Of a stretch of DNA of 64,000 nt, positions 35,091 through 46,741 are shown one piece after another. How positions within the stretch are numbered: the first letter of the stretch is position 1; the number at the start of each line of letters is the position of its first letter. The stretch comes from Tachypleus tridentatus (Eukaryota > Arthropoda > Merostomata > Xiphosura > Limulidae). The translations under genes and the position numbers were made by a program. The notes below the pieces were generated by a model that was not told where the DNA came from, made no database searches, and was given only the letters and a program-made list of their open reading frames with translations. The DNA lies in NCBI RefSeq assembly GCF_004210375.1, contig NC_134834.1, forward strand, positions 141,145,009 through 141,209,008. Reading direction: 5' to 3'.

Positions 35091-35805
35091 ATGCCACGTC
35101 CCAAAAAACGTAGATAATTGTCAGTAGAGCAGAAAGTTTGAATAAAAGCTTCACGTGATGCTGGCTTGACTCTCAGACAAATTGAAATGCTCACCCAAAC
35201 ACCCTCGATCAAGTACACTCTAGATCGTGAAACTGAGACAGATACATTTGAAAATAGGAAAGTAAGAGACACAATGATACTGGTGTTAGTATTTTCGCTT
35301 ATGTAGCTTTTGAGATAGAAGGAAAATTGCCGCTGATATCAAGCATGGGATAAACTACCATCTATCAAATAACAGAAAAGTGTCCAGATCTACAGCATCA
35401 AGAAGATACAACGAGAATTGAATATTTGGACTTGAAGCAGTTAAAAAACTTTAACGTTGATACATAAATATTATTAAGAGACTGAAATTTACAAAAAGTA
35501 AAGAAACTGGACTATTGATATTTGGAAAAATATGAAATGGACGGATGAGATCAAGTTTGAAATATTTGATTCAAAGCTTAGGTTATAAATTCATTTGAAA
35601 AAAAAAGATTAAATATACTTGACAAATCAGTAAGTTACTTCTAAGGACACTTTATGGGAACCTATCAAAGATACACGAAGTAAAATGCCAAAGGACACTT
35701 TGATTAAATGTGTTACACAATGCCTAAAAGACTGTCTGCAGTTATTAAAACAAAAGGGAACACACAATATATTAACTGTTTGCAGAACTCAAGTATTCTA
35801 CTGAG
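35091..35805 (+). pseudogene. Decayed Tc1-type transposase
   Basis: Begins MPRPKKRR, then LSVEQKV, ASRDAGLTLRQIEMLTQTPS and KYTLDRETETDTFENRKV, the paired helix-turn-helix N-terminus of a Tc1-type transposase. Later pieces read NWTIDIWKNMKWTDEIKFEI and FDSKLRL, matching the first DDE block (WxDVxWTDExxFELFxSxRR). The stretch from there to MPKDTLIKCVTQCLKDCLQL near 35690 lacks the second Asp and the Glu/Asp, so the catalytic middle is deleted. Many stops. Confidence 0.75.
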
Positions 35806-35980
35806 TTTCTGTTGTATAAAATATGAAAGTTAATAAAATTTTGTTGTTTCATTTGTGATTTATATTTGATTTTTCTTTGAAAGTAACCTGAAATCTAATT
35901 TTTGACTTTGTCCTAACACTGTATGCTATTACTACATAAGCTTCAAATATTAAAAGGTAAGAAATGGGAATTTAAAAGAG

Positions 35981-36248
35981 GTTTGTTTGTTTTTGAATTT
36001 CGCGCAAAGCTACGCGAAAGCTATCTGCGCTAGCCGTCCCTAATTTAGCAGTGTAAGACTAGAGGGAAGGCAGCTAGTCATCACCACCCACTCTTGGGCT
36101 ACTCTTTTACCAACGAATAGTGGGATTGACCGTCACATTATAACGCCCCCACGGGTGAAAGGGCGAGCATGTTTGGCGCACGGGGATGCGAACCCGCGAC
36201 CCTCAGATTACGAAGCGCACACCTTAACGCGCTAGGCCATGCCAGGCC
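35981..36248 (-). repeat. tRNA-derived SINE family 1
   Basis: Complete copy: tail gtttgtttgtttttgaattt, body agggaaggcagctagtcatc, B-box complement ggggatgcgaacccgcgacc, head complement ctaggccatgccaggcc. A short deletion is visible in the cacccactcttgggc segment. Confidence 0.9.
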
Positions 36249-36369
36249 AAGATAAATGAAACAGAAAAAAAAAAAAAGGTATTCAATTTTATATACGATC
36301 TCAAACATTTCGCCCGTCTCCCATTTAAAGCTCCACACACAGACAAAACTTAAAATTCACTTTTGAAAT

Positions 36370-36480
36370 GCTCCCCAGTAGCACAGCAGTATATCTTAGA
36401 CTTAAACACTAGAAACCGGGTTTCAATAGCCATGGTGATAGCCCATTGTGTAGCTTTGTGTTTGCTTAGAAAGAAACACT
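36370..36480 (+). repeat. tRNA-derived SINE family 2
   Basis: Plus-oriented: cccagtagcacagcagtata (A-box region), gaaaccgggtttcaatagcc (B box) and cattgtgtagctttgtgttt. Confidence 0.7.
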
Positions 36481-37629
36481 TTTAAAATGATAGGAAACCA
36501 GGTAAAAATAATGTTGATGCCAAGTTTTATGTCACAAACAGAACATTCTATACTGAGTTGTTAGGAATTAATCACACTGTAATCCACATTTAAAAATGTG
36601 ACATAACTTAAAGATTTAAAATGTAGATTTATCGCATGTCATTGTTGAGTAGCTCTTAACATGACTGAAATGCTCAACAATTAAACAGTTTTGGCTCTGA
36701 GTGATACCAAGAGCCCAACACAATTAACCTTTTCAAGGTCTATGAAATAATTTAAATTGATAGATTAACTTAAATTTTTACAGTCAGTGGGGATGAACGT
36801 TTTTACTTGTGATAGGATAAGAAAACATATTTTGCATACAGCTGTTACCATTATTATTGTGCTATCTGTAACTGTGGGACTTTCCACAACTACTCCAGCC
36901 ATTATACTACCAAACCAAGTTCTACAGGTTGGCTGGCCAGTTCAATAACATTACTCAATTAAGAAGACAATGAACTATGATACAAAATGAGGTGCATCAG
37001 CCTAATTTTAAAGTAATTTTTAAAGTAAACAATGAGTTATTTATCTTGCCACCTATTTAAGAGGATCAGCTTTGACAACTTTAAACAACTTTTAGATGTG
37101 AAAGATTATCAAGCATTAACACTTGCATTATCCAACGGATGTGAAGTGACAGGACAGAAGGAAGTATCAAGTAAAAGGTTACAGAATAGGGTAAAAGAGG
37201 GAAAATGAGCTTTTTACTGAACCTGCAGCAGATGTGGAAAAGTTTATTCAATTATTGTACCTAGATGCTCTGTTTTGAAATGGCGTATTTGTTTGTAGGT
37301 AATCAATTAATAGATGCCATAAGAAATGATGATTTGAGAATTAACCTGAAGCAAAATAGAAGTACATTTTTAAAGAAAGCTCCCTGATAAAGAACTAAAA
37401 ATGCTATACAAGAGTTAAGAATGTTTGAAATATCAATTCCCTCTCATAACAACCTAGATGAATTGAGGATATCAGTTAGGTAATTAGTTACACATAATGG
37501 ATGAAATAAAGTAGAAAACGATAGATATTTCTATTGTATTTTGAAATGACAAATTGTTCAGTACTGCAGTATTCTTTACTTGTTGTATTCTCATGTAAAT
37601 TTATTTTTGTGCAAGTATGAAGTAATTTT
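36481..37629. other. Unassigned stretch
   Basis: AT-rich. Short plus-strand coding-like pieces near 37250-37480 (KNAIQELRMFEISIPSHNNL) may be repeat debris, but no family was recognised. Confidence 0.3.
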
Positions 37630-37835
37630 AATTTAACTAAATCACTGAGTTTTAAACTGTAAAATATAACTAGACTGGACATATGGAGAAAAGCGTGAAA
37701 CAAACTTTATTTTTAAGCAAAAAAAGTTTATGTACTAGTATAAGCACAAACCAATCACCTTATTACTGAATTGGTGAATGGATCAGTTGTGTTCTTACCT
37801 CTAAATAGATCTCTGTAGAGTTATTTACTTCACAA
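37630..37835. repeat. Dispersed repeat, copy 2 (pair with 27905-28200)
   Basis: cactgagttttaaactgtaa, actagactggacatatggag and caaactttatttttaagc align by eye with the earlier copy. Diverged. Confidence 0.5.
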
Positions 37836-38379
37836 GCCAAATATATTTGACAACAATCCATGGTTCTTACAGAAACATGTAACCATGGTTTTAACCAGAG
37901 TCAGCGTGTGTTATGACATGACCGGTTATTCTCATATCACAGACTGTAACCTCAACATATCACCCATTCGATCAGTGAAAGACATTACTATTAATGACCT
38001 GTTTGTACAAAGTTTGTGAAACTGTAACAGAGTCATCATTGGCAAAGTTTATACCATTTGCTATACATTATCAAAGATCCAAAGAAAACTATAACAAAAC
38101 AATCTCACTAAGTTTCTGAAGTACGTTTTTGTTCAAAAACTGCAAAGAAACATACTAAAATAAACATTCTGAATTTCCTACATTACTACAACAAAACATT
38201 GTTGATACCTACCTGAGTGTCAACTATAATAGAGAAAAGACACTGACATCTCATTCCATGCAGTTCACATTTATTACTAGAAATGTATTTATCTCTACAT
38301 AGGCAAGAAAGGTTGAAGATGGAGTTTGAAAATGATAGGGGCCAATTCTGTTAATAACTTGGTGTGTGTTTTCTTACAG
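37836..38379. other. Unassigned stretch
   Basis: No recognised feature. Confidence 0.35.
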
Positions 38380-38482
38380 CAAAGCAACATCGGGCTATCT
38401 GCTGAGTTCACCGAGGGGAATCGAACCTTTGATTTTAGCGTTGCAAATCCGTAAACTTACCACTGTACCATTGGGGGGCGGT
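38380..38482 (-). repeat. tRNA-derived SINE family 2
   Basis: Reverse complement shows tggtacagtggtaagttta (A-box region) and aaaggttcgattcccctcgg (B box), followed by agcagatagcccgatgttgc. Confidence 0.75.
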
Positions 38483-38811
38483 AAGACATGTAGTTATCAA
38501 ATATATATAAGGATATCAGAAAACTAAATGATGAAAGTTCTTAAACACATATCTTACACTAACCTGTAATTTGCCTCACTGCATTACTGGCAATTGCACT
38601 AACCTTTGACAAAATATTCAGTGCATAAATATCATTAGAAAATTTTCAAAAATGTGACATCCTGAAATAAGTTCTGAGGCAAGTATATTTTATTCAAACC
38701 ATTTTTATTTATAAATGTCATCAAATACAAGCCAAATAAATTAACAAAACCGATAATAATTACAAAATACTGTATTTAAAAAGCTAGATACATTGTAAAT
38801 GATTTTCTTGT

Positions 38812-38865
38812 TGTTAAACACAGAGCTACACAACGGGCTGTCTCTATTCTGCCTACTATAAAAAA
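38812..38865 (-). repeat. tRNA-derived SINE family 2, fragment
   Basis: Only the tail part (gttaaacacagagctacaca, acgggctgtctctattctgc). Confidence 0.5.
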
Positions 38866-39956
38866 TTAAACATGATCTTTAGCAGTATAATATCTCACAC
38901 TTACTCATGAGCACTAAGGAGCTTGTAAAAAGTACAGTCATTAATTTTTATTACTAATTGCAATTGTAATTCTATATGTTATAAACCTTAACTTATGGTT
39001 TTTAAAAAATACAAATCAATAAAGGAAAATATATCGAATTTTATTTATGTTCTGAAAACAACAAGGGCAGGCGAACTAAATGGCTGTGCCATTCACTTTT
39101 ACAAGTTTTAATAATTTCTTCCATTAATCACCCAGCTCATGAATATGGATGGTTTCCTTTAATGTTGCACACGATAATCTACTTCATTTAACTGGTTTTA
39201 GGTGTACACAATACGGAACGAGTACATTGAGAAAAGAAGGAAAAACATAATTTTAATCAGCCTCAGTAAATTGGGAAATTGGAAATTTCTGGTAGAAGAA
39301 TGATACATGAACGGTGTGATATATAAGTATACAAAATGTTTTTCTTTGTTATTTAATAATAACTGATTAAAATTTTCATATATAGAGAGTACACATAGAA
39401 AGTAGTTAAGTTTATTTTATTCTAGTTACCTACTATTCAAATGGGATGTCTAACGTGGTGGTTTTTGTGGAGAAAATTCATGTAAAGTGTTGCGTCTCGA
39501 CCAATTATCTTTTGTTACCTCAAACTGAGTTGGGGTTGGAGAATTCAGATTTACTTAGTGATATATTTTCTGTATCTAACGTGACCACACCAAAAGAAAT
39601 CGAATGACCTGAAAATACCACAGAGTAGATAAGAAGAAAACACTGTCACATATTTGTTTTGCTGAATTTATGTTTTTGGTTTTTTTTCCAGGAATAGAAG
39701 TAATAATCTCCAGGGTGAAGAGTTGATAACTGAGGGTAGATAACTATCAAAAATAGTTGTAAGATGTTAGGAAATCTACCTTCTGGATGTCAGACGTTTG
39801 CTGATACAGCAAAGGCCTTCAATTCTGTTATTGTTTCAACTCCTAATTTGGTACTAAGTGTCCTTAAAAAATATTAATTAGGTTCATCCACTGTAAGATA
39901 TCCTTAAGATGCAAGAGGCACAGAGAAGTAATATGTTGTGCTCTACCAGTTAGAAG
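38866..39956. other. Unassigned stretch
   Basis: AT-rich with no recognised feature. Confidence 0.35.
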
Positions 39957-40178
39957 GCCTGGCATGGCCTAGCGCGTTAAGGCGTGCGCTTCGTAATCTG
40001 AGGGTCGCGGGTTCGCATCCCCGTGCGCCAAACATGCTCGCCCTTTCAGCCGTGGAGGCGTTATATGTGACGGTCAATCCCACTATTCGTTGGTAAAAGA
40101 GTAGCCCAAGAGTTGGCGGTGGGTGGAGATGACTAGCTGCCTTCCCTCTAGTCTTACACTGCTAAATTAGGGACGGCT
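39957..40178 (+). repeat. tRNA-derived SINE family 1, 3'-truncated
   Basis: Head gcctggcatggcctagcgcg, B box gggttcgcatccccg, and body to gctaaattagggacggctcg, where it stops. The following 80 bp (gggctaacaacctactcact, gattgcggccctagatggaa) is another unidentified repeat-like segment. Confidence 0.88.
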
Positions 40179-40309
40179 CGGTGCAGTGGGCTAACAACCT
40201 ACTCACTTAAATACTTGTTGAAGAATCCACAAGCGATTGCGGCCCTAGATGGAATCTAATGGTGATAACTAACTAACTTACCAGTTAGAGCACTCTGTAA
40301 TAATAATGA

Positions 40310-40669
40310 CCATTTTTTGGTGAGTCATTCCATCGTTTGAGCAGCATTCTTAAAATGTTGGAAGTATTTATCAACTTAATTTTCATTAACTGGTGGTACT
40401 TTAATAAATCGAAGGAGTTCAAAATTGTCATCTTGCCTTGACCAATCAGAGTTGAGTCTAATTGCTATTCCTTTCAGCCTATTTTCGTTTTGTGCTTGTT
40501 CGACCTTAAAACTTTTACTTTTTCTTTCTATTTCAATATGGGTTTGTTGAAGCTTGATTTGTTTGAGTTTTATATGGATTTCTAGCTTATCTTTATCACT
40601 CAACTCTGATTGACTAGTGGAGACACTAGAGTATTCTCCTAATGCTGTTCTCAGAAAACAAAACATCAT
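40310..40669 (-). pseudogene. Ty3/gypsy-type gag fragment
   Basis: The minus-strand frame opens MMFCFLRTALGEYSSV and has a charged helical stretch (KLEIHIKLKQIKLQQTHIEI), then DDNFELLRFIKVPPVNEN, followed after one stop by VDKYFQHFKNAAQTME. The last part corresponds to the VPPFNEKEVDKYFxHFEKVA type of start seen in arthropod gypsy-like gag proteins. It stops abruptly at the left. A primer-binding-like site and likely LTR lie just upstream at 40915-41600. Confidence 0.6.
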
Positions 40670-40914
40670 TGACTAGTATTTCAATAATATGTTTTTAGTT
40701 CGTTTTTCTCGTTGATTTCTTAACCTCTAATTCTGAAAATTTAACAATTTCAAGCAATTCACTTTTGTTATATTTTTCTAATTGTTAGAGGGAAGTTGAT
40801 TTAAGCAAATTTTGATAATCCAGCATGATGAAATCTTGTTAGCACTGATAAATTTCAATTGAATTAAAATTTTAATTTTAATCAGAAAGAATTTTGTCTC
40901 TGATTAAGATCTTG

Positions 40915-41600
40915 GACGCGAGCCCCACGTTTATTATGATACCTATTATACTTTATCTAGGACGAGTCTATGGTTTATTATGTTGCTATTACAATTTCCA
41001 ATAGCCGGAAATAGGAGTTAAATCAATGTCAATATATATCAAATTTATGATACTTGCTGACAAAATTGATACACAAATTTATTTCTTAATATAAATATAT
41101 TTTAGTTTACAAACAGCAACAAAGTTTGTAATAACGGTTATTACAAATAATAATTTATATACAAAAGTTTTACAAACAGTAGTGGGTTTTCTGTCAGGTC
41201 TGGAACTGAATATATGATAAAAAATTCACGATGAGTGAATCAGTTCCATGTTGAGTACGCAAGTACACTTCACTTGACGGGAAGCTAGCTAGTTTCTTCA
41301 CAAGTGAGCTATTTCTAGTGAAGTCATACGATATCTTTGTAGAAATACTAACGACTGAGGTTGAACGGTTCGTGATGTTCGAAATCTATAAACATTCCTT
41401 GTCGAATATCTGTAGTTTTCCTATTATTAAGCGTTTGTCACAATTATAGCATTTGAGGTTTATAGCATACTAACCTGAGTAAACCAACAATATATTAAAC
41501 TGCGTCTTGACGCGTCAAGTTATAAACGTTTAGGGTGAGGTTTTCGAAACTTCAGTGGCAACAATATTCGAAGATACGCTAGTGATTTCGTAAGACATAC
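40915..41600 (-). mobile_element. Probable LTR with primer-binding-like site
   Basis: On the minus strand, taaacgtggggctcgcgtcc (about 40938-40919) has the tggggctcgcg form of some gypsy-like primer-binding regions, and it lies about 250 bp before the gag start. The upstream 650 bp would be the LTR. No second LTR was found, so the outer limit is a guess. Confidence 0.35.
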
Positions 41601-41659
41601 ATTGTTAATTTTTACATCCGAGAATTTTCTAAAAAATTAGAGAATAAGCAGGAGCTTTG

Positions 41660-41790
41660 CTGGTTTGTTTTGAAGTTAAACACAAAGCTACTCTAGGGGC
41701 TATCTTTGCTCTACCCACCATGGGTATCGAAATCTGCTTTCTGACACTGTAAGTCTGCAGACATTCCACTGTGCACCTGGAGGACGTGAC
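41660..41790 (-). repeat. tRNA-derived SINE family 2
   Basis: gaagttaaacacaaagctac, tttgctctacccaccatggg, reverse-complement B box tatcgaaatctgctttct, and cactgtgcacctggagga. Confidence 0.7.
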
Positions 41791-42726
41791 TTTTGCTCTA
41801 CATATTTAACAATATAAGTTATATGCATTTCTAAATATATATTTAACTGAAAACAAACATCGATATTAAAAGAAATATATATTAGTAAATCCTTTATATT
41901 GTTTATGCCGTTGTTTACGTTTGCTGTAAAGTTTTCCAAAATTTTTAACAAATTGAATATTTTGTTAAATTCTGAGAATTCTTTTAACAAATGTAAAAAA
42001 ATGGATGACTAATTAAAACCTCTGAAAGTATGATGAGCACTTACAGTATCAATATTGTCAGAAATGGCTTTTAGAAAAAGTATATCTTAGTGGACAAATA
42101 TTTGATTTTGTGAGGTTAAGTAACAATGCGAATTGAGTGAAATATCGCAACTCTACACATTTTGTTGTATTTCGACACGTTCTACTAAAAACAATAATCT
42201 ATTATAATAATAACGAATTAGGTAAAATGGTAAAACTAATCAAAAAAGGCCATAGCTACCTGAGACAGTTATCAAGGAGGCATGTGTATTCGTGAACTGC
42301 AAGGTCTGAGGAACAATGAATTTTGGGACTGAAATATTATTAACATCAACAGTAGTAAGTACAAAACAAAAATATCTTTAAGATTACATGTTAAATATAG
42401 CCAAGTAAATAGCTAAAAAATTAAAAATGGCAGATGGCATCCGAGATGTAAAGGGGCATAGAGATCGTAGGAACCAAAAAAGTGCATTTAAAGTGAGAAT
42501 AAGATGACAACAGGAATCACCTTGGAAAAGACATTGACGAAATGAGAAATAACACAAGTGTGTAAAGAAAACATAGTGTGTTATATCCAGCAATCGAAGA
42601 TAAGCTTGACATAAAGGAAATTCCTGAAACTCAATTTCAAAGAGAATAGAGTTAAAATCCCAAGTTCAAAGGTGTATGTTTATATGTATAAAATATCAAA
42701 ACATCCATTTCGAACAAAAGGAGTTT
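41791..42726. other. Unassigned stretch
   Basis: AT-rich with no recognised feature. Confidence 0.35.
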
Positions 42727-42987
42727 TTGATTTTTTTAATTTCGCGCAAAGCTAGTCGAGAGCTGTCTGCGCTAGCAGTCCCTAATTTAGCAATTCCCTA
42801 GAGGGAAGGCAGCTAGTCATCACCACCCACTGCCAACTCTTGGACTACTCTTTTACCAACGAATAGTGGGATTGATCGTCACATTATAACGCCCCCACGG
42901 CTGAAAAGGCGAGCATGTTTGGCGCGACGGGGATGCGAACACACGACCTTCAGATTACGAGTCGCACGCCTTAACCCACCTGGCCAG
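42727..42987 (-). repeat. tRNA-derived SINE family 1
   Basis: Near-complete: aatttcgcgcaaagctagtc, gagggaaggcagctagtcat, accaacgaatagtgggattg, and B-box complement ggggatgcgaacacacgacc. A small deletion removes the segment around the taagactag motif. Confidence 0.88.
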
Positions 42988-43572
42988 GAGGTATTTAGTG
43001 GTGTGAGCTGTAAAACGTCCAGGAACAATATCAAGCAGACTGCATATGATGAAGAAGACTAAGGTAGACATTTTACAAACTAAGGGAGGAGAAAGAGATG
43101 AGAAGCTTTTTTTGAACGTGCATAGCCAGCTGATCTATATATTAGTTTTCAGAACTTCCGATATGCTCTGGAACCCAGATGAAGTAAGCCAAGCAGTCAA
43201 AGATAGACAACTGAGAAATATGGAGACAATATTTTCAAGTTAAGAGTCACTGAGAAGAACATAAAGAAGTCAATGTTTGAAAACTTTTCATCGTGTCAAA
43301 CAGAAGTAAAATCAAACTGCAGGAGAAGTCCTCGGAGGTAACCCACTCGAGAGTAAGAAAATGTGTCAGAGCTTTTGCAAAGAAAGGTGGAATGATTTAA
43401 CATTTTCATGGTATGATTATTATTGACACAATATTACATCCGTAAGTGAGACCATAGAAGTCATCAATATGAATATTTAAGGTGTTGTGGATAATTGAAA
43501 ATAATTGAAGCAAAAGTTAGCAAAATCTATAATCTTGTGGAAGATGAGTAAGAGGAAAATCAATTAGTATAA
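42988..43572. other. Unassigned repeat-like stretch (left of Tc1 insertion)
   Basis: Coding-like minus or plus fragments without recognisable motifs. It may be continuous with 45319-45871 before the Tc1 insertion. Confidence 0.3.
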
Positions 43573-43574
43573 TA

Positions 43575-43652
43575 CAGGGTGTTTGGAAAGTCACTGTGCA
43601 TTTATATATTTATTAACAGACAAAACTGCACAGTGACTTTCCGAACACTCTG
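43575..43652. mobile_element. Tiny mariner-like MITE
   Basis: A 78-bp foldback: CAGGGTGTTTGGAAAGTCAC... and ...GTGACTTTCCGAACACTCTG with tgca at the inner ends, leaving only about 25 bp between the arms. TA on both sides (43573-43574, 43653-43654). Confidence 0.8.
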
Positions 43653-43720
43653 TAGATGTAACGTTTCTAATGGCATCTAAATTATTTAAGCTCGGGAGGT
43701 TGAAACACATTGTAAGTATA

Positions 43721-45316
43721 CAGTTACGACAGAAAGTGCTCGTACCCCTGCGTTTCGAGTAGTTTTTTGCTCATAACTTAAAAAGAATCACGATTAGGCT
43801 AATAAAAATACAATATATTATAGATATTACACTAACACACATCTACATAAGTTTTTATGTAAATTAAACCACAAATAAACTGTTTATAAACAAATAACCA
43901 AAAATAGGAGAAGCAGAAAATGTTCGTGCATTTCAGAACGTGTGAAAAAACTGATATTCCCGTAAAAAAATGTTTAGTTTGGCGAATAAACCACTTTATA
44001 CCATTCCAGAACTAGACACTTTGTTCATAATTATTGGAATTTAGCCAGCAAAAAATGTATTTCCGGCAATTTAGCGCCGTCTCCGTCGTTATCTGCTTGG
44101 TCATCATGGCGAACAGGAAACAACTGTCCAGTGATTTAAAAAAACCGAACTGTTGTAAAATACAAGTCTCGTGTGTCTTTTTCCAGTATTGCTACACAAC
44201 TTAATGTGCCGAATTCTACTGTTCAAAGCAAAATTGCCAGGTTTAAGCTTACAGGATCAACTGCTAACCTCCCTCGTTCCAGACGCCCCACCAAAATTCC
44301 AGAGAGAACCAAGAGGAAGGTTCTCATAGAATTTAGTAGGAACCCTCGTTTAACACGTAATGACATACAGAAACTGGGATTGAAGTAAGCACCTCTACAG
44401 TTACGAACATGTTACGCTCTTTTAGGTTCAAAGCATGCCGTCCTCGTAGAACTTCATATTTAAAGCCTGTTCATTTAGAAGCACGATTGAGGTATGCAAG
44501 AAAGCATGTGCATAAACCTTTTACATATTCGAAGAGTATTCTTTGGTCAGACGAAACTAAAATCGAGCTTTTCGGCCACAATGATGTTCGCAATATTTTC
44601 CGTAAGAAAGGGGAACGAAATTTTCCAAAGAACACCGTCCCTACAGTTAAACACGGAGGTGGCTTGATCATGCTATGGAGTTCCTTCAGCTCTTCTGGTG
44701 TAGGCAGTCTTCATCGCGTTAATGGAATCATTAAAAAAGAAGAGTACGTTGATATATTAGGCACTTATATCAAGAATGATGCTCGGAACTTGCGGCTTTG
44801 GCGTCGTTGGATCTTCCAGCACGACATCGAAATATGTGTAATCCTGGTTGCAGAGGAACCATATAAGCGTTCTGGGGTGGCCATCGCAGTCACCCGATCT
44901 TAACCCAATTGAAAACGTTTGGCATGAGTTGAAGACCAGGGTTCATCGGCGTCATCCGAAAAACTTGCAAGAGTTGGAGGCCTTCTGTAAAGAATAATGG
45001 AAGAAAATACCAATCGAGTGCTATCAAACGATCATGGAGGGTTATGAGGAGAGTATGCACCAAGTAATTCACTTGAAAGGCCACACAACTGACCATTAAA
45101 GTAGACGCACGAACACTTTCTGTCCCTCCTATGTTTGGTTATTTGTTTATAAACAATTTAGTTTTCGTTCAATTTACATAAACATTTATGTAGATGTGTG
45201 TTAGTATAATATTTATAATATATTGTACTTTCATTATCCTAATCGTGATACTTTTTAAGTTATGAGGAAAAAAACTGCTCATGACTCAGGGGTACGAACA
45301 CTTTCTGTCGTAACTG
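43721..45316 (+). mobile_element. Tc1-type transposon with long IR/DR termini
   Basis: The ends CAGTTACGACAGAAAGTGCT and AACACTTTCTGTCGTAACTG form the outer part of about 210-bp inverted repeats (43721-43932 and 45107-45316), flanked by TA at 43719-43720 and 45317-45318. Each inverted repeat has a related motif at its inner end (agcagaaaatgttcgtgca; cgcacgaacactttctgtcc). So each terminus carries two direct repeats of the putative transposase-binding site, the IR/DR layout known from Sleeping Beauty-type elements. Confidence 0.93.
44106..45099 (+). pseudogene. Tc1-type DD34E transposase (frameshifted)
   Basis: Starts MANRKQLSSDLKK (44106). A shift in an A-run near 44140 leads to SFSSIATQLNVPNSTVQSKI and TANLPRSRRPTKIPERTKRK, the paired helix-turn-helix and GRPR-like hook. 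A second shift before 44409 leads to FSYSK-like ILWSDETKIELFG, the first catalytic Asp, and KHGGGLIMLWSSFSSSGVG. IFQHD is the second Asp, after which another shift occurs. The last segment has [15 protein letters not shown] with the catalytic Glu, one in-frame TAA near 44995, and ends ..HLKGHTTDH at 45099. Length (about 330 codons) is normal for Tc1-type transposases. Three shifts and one stop leave it inactive. Confidence 0.9.
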
Positions 45317-45318
45317 TA

Positions 45319-45871
45319 GAGTTCATTATCCTAATGATATAAAATGTGCTGCAAACTCAGCGAGTTAGTTTCCAGATTGGTTAATAAGTCTAAAGCCAAA
45401 AAGACTCAAGAGACAGTTGCAATTCAGAAGTTGAGGTACATTTTAAAGCCTTCTCATAAATACGTAAACCAAATTGAATAAAGTGAAACTGATGTAAAAG
45501 GAAGGTTGAAACAGTGCAGGAAATAACAAAATTATAATCCATTTAGAAGAGACATAGAACCAAAAAATAGAAGAAATGTAGGATGAGCAGCACCTCAAGT
45601 AGAACTAAAGACTGCACGCATAAAGTTCTGGGGCTGATTAGAGTTAGTGACAAGGTCTTTGATGTATGATTGCCACATGAGTGGAATACTTAGTGTTATC
45701 TCCAAACAACAAATGCGGAAGATTTCTTCAATGGTAAGATGTGTAATGGTGAAACAAGTTGGATCAAGATTAATATGATAGTTGGAGAATACATGACACT
45801 TACATTTAATTGTAGTGAAATAAAAATCCCACTAAGAATTCTATTTATCCAAGCAATATAGTATATTATAT
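45319..45871. other. Unassigned repeat-like stretch (right of Tc1 insertion)
   Basis: See 42988-43572. No motif was recognised. Confidence 0.3.
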
Positions 45872-46069
45872 CCCGGCTCAGCATGGCCGGGTATTTAGGG
45901 CACCCGACTGGTATTCTGAGGGTCGCGGATTCGAATCCCTGTCACACCAAACATGCTTGCTCTTTCAGCTGTGGTTGTGTTATAATGTGATGGTCATTTC
46001 CACTATTCATTGGTAAAATAATATCCCAAGAGTTGACGGTGGGTGGCGTGACTAACTGCCTTCCCTACC
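45872..46069 (+). repeat. tRNA-derived SINE family 1, 3'-truncated
   Basis: Head cccggctcagcatggccggg, B box ggattcgaatccctg, caaacatgcttgctctttca, then stops after actaactgccttccctacc. Confidence 0.85.
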
Positions 46070-46219
46070 TTAAAATTAATTATGCATTAATAATTTGTTT
46101 CTTTAGGGTTGGAAGATGAAACTCTGTAAAGAATTGATAGAAGTTTAGTGAGCTATGTTGCAAAGTCCACAGAAGAAACAGTATGGGAATCTACAACATT
46201 GTTTTGTTGGAGTACCACT

Positions 46220-46741
46220 CAACAGAGGTTTTCTCATTGCGCTTAATTCGGTGAAATATTTTATCAAATAGCCAAGGGCATGTTTATTACTAATCAAGAA
46301 GCAGAAAGTTCAGCAAAGATACTCATCATTAAAATGATTTAAAGATTTGGATTGCCTGTGAGATTTTACTCAGATCAGATAAGAAACTATGAATCAGTCT
46401 CATTTGTGAAAATGTGCCAAATCTTTGAAATAAAAAAGTTAAGAACAACAACCCTTCATCCATCATTTGATGGCATGATAACGAGATTCAAATATACATT
46501 CTATAAAATGACAGTACATGAAACTACAGGCAACACACCATTTTCACTAATGTTTGGGAAACAACTCGAAGCGCTATTGGATTTTCAGTACTCATATGTA
46601 GAGGATAGTCATCCAGCAGAACCTTTTCACTACAATGAATGTAGTAATTATATATATATACAGACACACACAAATTTCACCAAAATAATAAATACCACCT
46701 GGTGTCACCTATTGAATGGCTTCACAAACAAAAATTCATAA
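46220..46741 (+). pseudogene. Ty3/gypsy-type integrase core fragment
   Basis: Frame 46352-46741 reads MPVRFYSDQIRNYESVSFVK and KLRTTTLHPSFDGMITRF, then MTVHETTGNTPFSLMFGKQL. These are the integrase blocks around the second catalytic Asp (HSDQGxxFES) and the catalytic Glu region (TTxxHPQxDGxxERxN), with the Glu replaced (MITRF where MVERF is usual). The preceding 130 bp carries the first part in other frames (FIK*P, INQEAES-like). It is a dead piece of an LTR retrotransposon pol gene, truncated on both sides. Confidence 0.75.

Noticed and set aside
35040..35272. Minus-strand 69-codon frame over the Tc1 remnant
   Set aside because: Antisense shadow of the Tc1-type N-terminus, which is clearly on the plus strand.
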